Below are positions 31,760 through 33,828 of a DNA stretch of 33,828 nt, one piece after another. Origin of the DNA: CAYPCH01 sp964409165 (lineage in GTDB: Bacteria; Bacillota; Clostridia; Acetivibrionales; Acetivibrionaceae). How positions within the stretch are numbered: the stretch's first letter is position 1; each line of letters opens with the position of its first letter. Location of the stretch: positions 1 through 33,828 of the forward strand of contig CAYPCH010000027.1 in NCBI GenBank assembly GCA_964409165.1, in the 5' to 3' direction. Both the position numbers and the translations under genes were made by a program. The notes under the pieces were generated by a model. The model worked only from the letters and a program-made list of their open reading frames with translations. It was not told where the DNA came from and made no database searches.

Positions 31760-31797
31760 AAACCGGAGAGGCATTTTAACTGCTGATCCGGTTTTTA
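31760..31797 (+). terminator. Terminator of pgi
   Basis: AACCGGA (31761-31767) pairs with TCCGGTT (31787-31793), with preceding As and a following T run. The T run leads into copy 3 of the two-hairpin repeat. Confidence 0.8.
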
Positions 31798-31866
31798 TTA
31801 GGACCATTTTTGGAAGGAAATCCGGTAAAAGGCTTAGGGACTCGATGATCTGAAGCTTTTTGTTTA
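31798..31866 (+). repeat. Post-terminator two-hairpin repeat, copy 3
   Basis: It aligns with copy 1 across its length: GGAAATCCGG, CTTAGGGACTCGATG and GAAGCTTTTT are shared. Hairpin 1 is disrupted (ATTTTTGGAAGGAAAT). The outer part of hairpin 2 remains (AAAAGGCTT with AAGCTTTTT, one G-T pair), while its inner GGGAC/GATCT pairing is lost. Confidence 0.72.
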
Positions 31867-31914
31867 TTCTTTTAATGTCTTCTTTGAAATAAGAAACTAT
31901 GTATTGAGGTTTTA

Positions 31915-32733
31915 TTAAGGAAAATATATAATTGCAATTTCAGGAGGGGATAGGAATCTTAGTGGAAATAATACGTTTCCAAGTCCTCTGTTAATATAGA
32001 GAATAGTGTTGTTCACCTTGTGTAAGCCTTTTATTATGCCCATTTTACATAACTTATCATTTCGCAGAAGTTTAAACTCAAGTTTGAAAGGCATCCAGAT
32101 CTGACCGCCGTGGAAATGACCACACAGTAAATAATCTACTTTGCCATAAGGTATCTCAAATACAATATCGGGATTGTGTGATATTGCTATATTTGCTACA
32201 GCATCCATGTCCAATGAATCAAGCACTTTCATAGTATCAGAACGTACTGACCTTATGTCTTCAAGACCAATAATGTTATATTTCTTTTGGTTTTTAAAGA
32301 AGGAGGCTGATTTGTTATGGAGTACTTTAATTCCTTTACTCTCAAGTATATCTGCAAATTCCTGAAGTCTTGTTTTATTGCGTCTGAAAGCCTTATATTC
32401 ATGATTGCCGAAACACATGAACATTTCATAACTTCCTTTTATGCCTTCTAGAAATTTAAGAAACTTTTCCTCGTCTTTCGGGGCTTCGATATAATCACCT
32501 GTTAGCACCACAATATCAGGGTTTTCAGAGGTCAGAACTTTTTTAATTTTTTCTGTCTTAACAAACATTTTGCTAATATGTATATCCGATAAGTGTACTA
32601 CCTTAAGATGCTTTTTGCTTTTTGTAAAACGAACCCTACTCACCTTAAGCAAGGTTGTTTCAAATCTCATATAGATTAAGGCAGCTACTGAGACTATCCA
32701 AAAGATATAAAAGGAAACATATAAAAAAGTCAT
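31915..32733 (-). CDS. Membrane-anchored metallophosphoesterase (YkuE-like)
   Basis: A calcineurin-type dimetal phosphohydrolase. One N-terminal transmembrane helix (MTFLYVSFYIFWIVSVAALI) is followed by the ordered metal motifs LSDIH, TGDY, GNHE, SHNPD and GHFHGGQ. This set resembles the YkuE/LpxH-like group, often acting on lipid pyrophosphates or other membrane substrates; the true substrate is unknown. The start is ATG 32733, because GGGGAG lies 5 nt upstream; an upstream frame to 32820 would add 29 residues without a ribosome site. It is convergent with pgi and divergent from the metal-sensor gene. Confidence 0.84.
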   Translation of the reverse strand: MTFLYVSFYIFWIVSVAALIYMRFETTLLKVSRVRFTKSKKHLKVVHLSDIHISKMFVKTEKIKKVLTSENPDIVVLTGDYIEAPKDEEKFLKFLEGIKGSYEMFMCFGNHEYKAFRRNKTRLQEFADILESKGIKVLHNKSASFFKNQKKYNIIGLEDIRSVRSDTMKVLDSLDMDAVANIAISHNPDIVFEIPYGKVDYLLCGHFHGGQIWMPFKLEFKLLRNDKLCKMGIIKGLHKVNNTILYINRGLGNVLFPLRFLSPPEIAIIYFP

Positions 32734-32881
32734 TGGAACTCCCCTAATAAAATACGTAATACAGCTTTTGGTAATATTAAGCCTATCTATTAATATAACA
32801 GTAACCATGCATATATTCAATCCTTTATGTTTGAAATTTTACTGAATTGTAATATAATACTTATAAGACAATACTAAAAAA

Positions 32882-33265
32882 ATGAGTATGGAGAACATAT
32901 TTTATATGGATAACAATCGTGATAAATGTGAAGAATTAAAATTTGATAATGAAAAGATTAAGTGTTTGAAAGAGGCTATGATAGGGGAATCTGAATCAAT
33001 AATGCTTTCCGATGTATTTAAAGCTCTAGGTGACCCTACAAGAATAAGAATGATTTACATACTTTCCAGAATGGAAATGTGTGTATGTGATATTGCCGAA
33101 ACGCTTGGAATGACACAATCTGCTATTTCGCACCAGTTGCGACTTCTAAGGAATTTAAAGCTTGTAAAGTTTAGAAAAGAGGGCAAGTCTGTAATTTACT
33201 CCCTTGATGATGAGCATATTCTGAACTTGTTTAATCAGGGAATGGAACATATAAGACATGAATGA
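32882..33265 (+). CDS. ArsR/SmtB-family metal-sensing repressor (CadC-like)
   Basis: A winged-helix dimer that leaves DNA on binding metal. The recognition helix is MTQSAISHQLRLLR. Two known site types are present: the alpha-3N-type cysteines C67 and C69 in MCVCDIAE with N-terminal C16 and C28, and the alpha-5 site D110, H112, H123, H126, which has exactly the D-x-H...H-x2-H spacing of SmtB and CzrA. This combination is like S. aureus CadC and suggests Cd/Pb/Zn sensing. No metal transporter is in the window. The ATG at 32882 has little ribosome-site sequence before it; an internal ATG (GGAGAACATATTTTATATGG) could instead start at M9. Confidence 0.85.
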   Translation: MSMENIFYMDNNRDKCEELKFDNEKIKCLKEAMIGESESIMLSDVFKALGDPTRIRMIYILSRMEMCVCDIAETLGMTQSAISHQLRLLRNLKLVKFRKEGKSVIYSLDDEHILNLFNQGMEHIRHE

Positions 33266-33368
33266 CCTTGTAATATACAGTATTATTTTATAGGGCAGTG
33301 TTTTTGGAAACATTATCTTGTGGATTTTCTTTTCGCCCCGGTTATATAATTAAATGGGGGTGTCTATT

Positions 33369-33536
33369 ATGTTTTTCAATACAAATAATGATTATGATTT
33401 ATTGCCTAGAACTTATTCCATAAAGGGCTATCGAAGAAGAGAGTCATTCCTTGCAAAAAGAATATTCAAGTACACTATTTATTTGAGCATACTGCTTTTT
33501 ATAGCAGTAGTGGTGATTGTGTTTTTTATCAAATAA
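33369..33536 (+). CDS. Small single-pass membrane protein
   Basis: 55 residues: a polar N-terminus (NTNNDYDLLPRTYSIKGYRR), a basic stretch (RRRESFLAKRIFK) and one hydrophobic helix ending VVVIVFFIK. Start ATG 33369 is preferred because GGGGGTG lies 6 nt before it; the ATG at 33354 overlaps that site. No family is recognised. It follows the metal-sensor gene by 103 bp in the same direction. Confidence 0.55.
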   Translation: MFFNTNNDYDLLPRTYSIKGYRRRESFLAKRIFKYTIYLSILLFIAVVVIVFFIK

Positions 33537-33828
33537 AGATGTTATATTATTGTAGATGAGAACTTTCAGAAATTAAGCCGTACAGCAAAATTAATGGAAA
33601 ATGAAATTGCGTAATTTTTCAGTGAAAATTTTAACAAAGTAAAAATCATAGTAATAATTATTTAAGTTTCCCCAAAATTAAAAACAAAAGGCTGAGGGAT
33701 CTTTGAGCTTAAAGGCTTTGAAAATATCAAGTTGCTGTGATGGAGGTGTCTTTTCCAGGAATGATCGGACAAATTCCTTGTTAGGAAAGGCAGGTAAAGA
33801 TATAGGGATGAAAGCTATTTTGCAATCT
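33537..33828 (+). other. Gene-free right end with a possible structured leader
   Basis: No gene is visible before the window ends. A nested stem is present around 33750-33790: CTTTTCC with GGAAAG outside, AGGAAT with ATTCCT inside. It could be part of a 5' leader for a gene beyond the edge. I cannot match it to a known riboswitch. Confidence 0.3.

Noticed and set aside
33661..33828. Cyclic di-AMP, lysine, SAM or T-box leader
   Set aside because: None of the conserved core segments of these elements could be found in the tail.
1..33828. CRISPR array, tRNA, rRNA, prophage or transposase gene
   Set aside because: No regularly spaced repeats, cloverleaf or rRNA-like segments, and no phage or transposase proteins are present.

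Overview
The window is AT-rich DNA from an anaerobic, spore-forming, cellulolytic Firmicute. Two secreted glycoside hydrolases (GH5 and GH10) each end in a type I dockerin, which marks a cellulosome producer. An alpha/beta-type small acid-soluble spore protein, rubrerythrins and GTP-dependent PEP carboxykinase fit the same lifestyle. The Ser-Thr recognition positions of the GH5 dockerin and its CelG/CelB-like catalytic domain point to the Acetivibrio (Hungateiclostridium/C. thermocellum) clade. That placement is inferred from protein resemblance only. I see no tRNA, rRNA, CRISPR array, transposase gene or prophage.

Layout. 1-2100: cellulosomal GH5 endoglucanase. 2184-4502: NAD salvage operon (nicotinamidase, nicotinate phosphoribosyltransferase) behind a textbook promoter, a perfect palindromic operator and what looks like the tail of a lost NrtR regulator. 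4626-8467: heat-shock operon (DnaJ/CbpA-like, ClpB) with a CtsR operator at the start of transcription. 8565-11677: TrmB-type regulator, diaminopimelate decarboxylase and a NdpA-like nucleoid protein. 11709-13106: cellulosomal GH10 xylanase. 13126-15404: PEP carboxykinase with a long leader. 15480-17127: degenerate GIY-YIG protein, a palindromic MITE and a KamB/NpmA-type 16S rRNA methyltransferase. 17153-17746: rubrerythrin.

18015-21337 carries PspA, a double zinc-ribbon membrane protein and an SPFH protein with zinc ribbons, matching the Bacillus subtilis pspA-ydjGHI membrane-stress set. A second, inverted copy of the MITE follows. 22222-26107 holds an MscS channel, a membrane-bound C39-like protease, a small double-glycine-leader peptide with repeated Tyr-Gly units, and a radical SAM/SPASM enzyme fused to TPR repeats. 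The last three look like an uncharacterised RiPP (ribosomally made, modified peptide) locus and are the best candidate here for a new system. 26566-27309: DUF2161 nuclease-like protein. 27433-29680: peroxide-defence genes (ferredoxin-rubrerythrin fusion, double rubredoxin protein, PerR with its own PerR box). 29750-30087: three perfect hairpins and the spore protein. 30316-31866: glucose-6-phosphate isomerase. 31915-33536: metallophosphoesterase, CadC/SmtB-type metal sensor and a small membrane protein.

Two repeat families link the window. A roughly 65-bp two-hairpin element lies directly behind the terminators of the GH5, PEP carboxykinase and Pgi genes. A roughly 135-bp palindromic MITE occurs twice, each copy flanked by 7-bp direct repeats.
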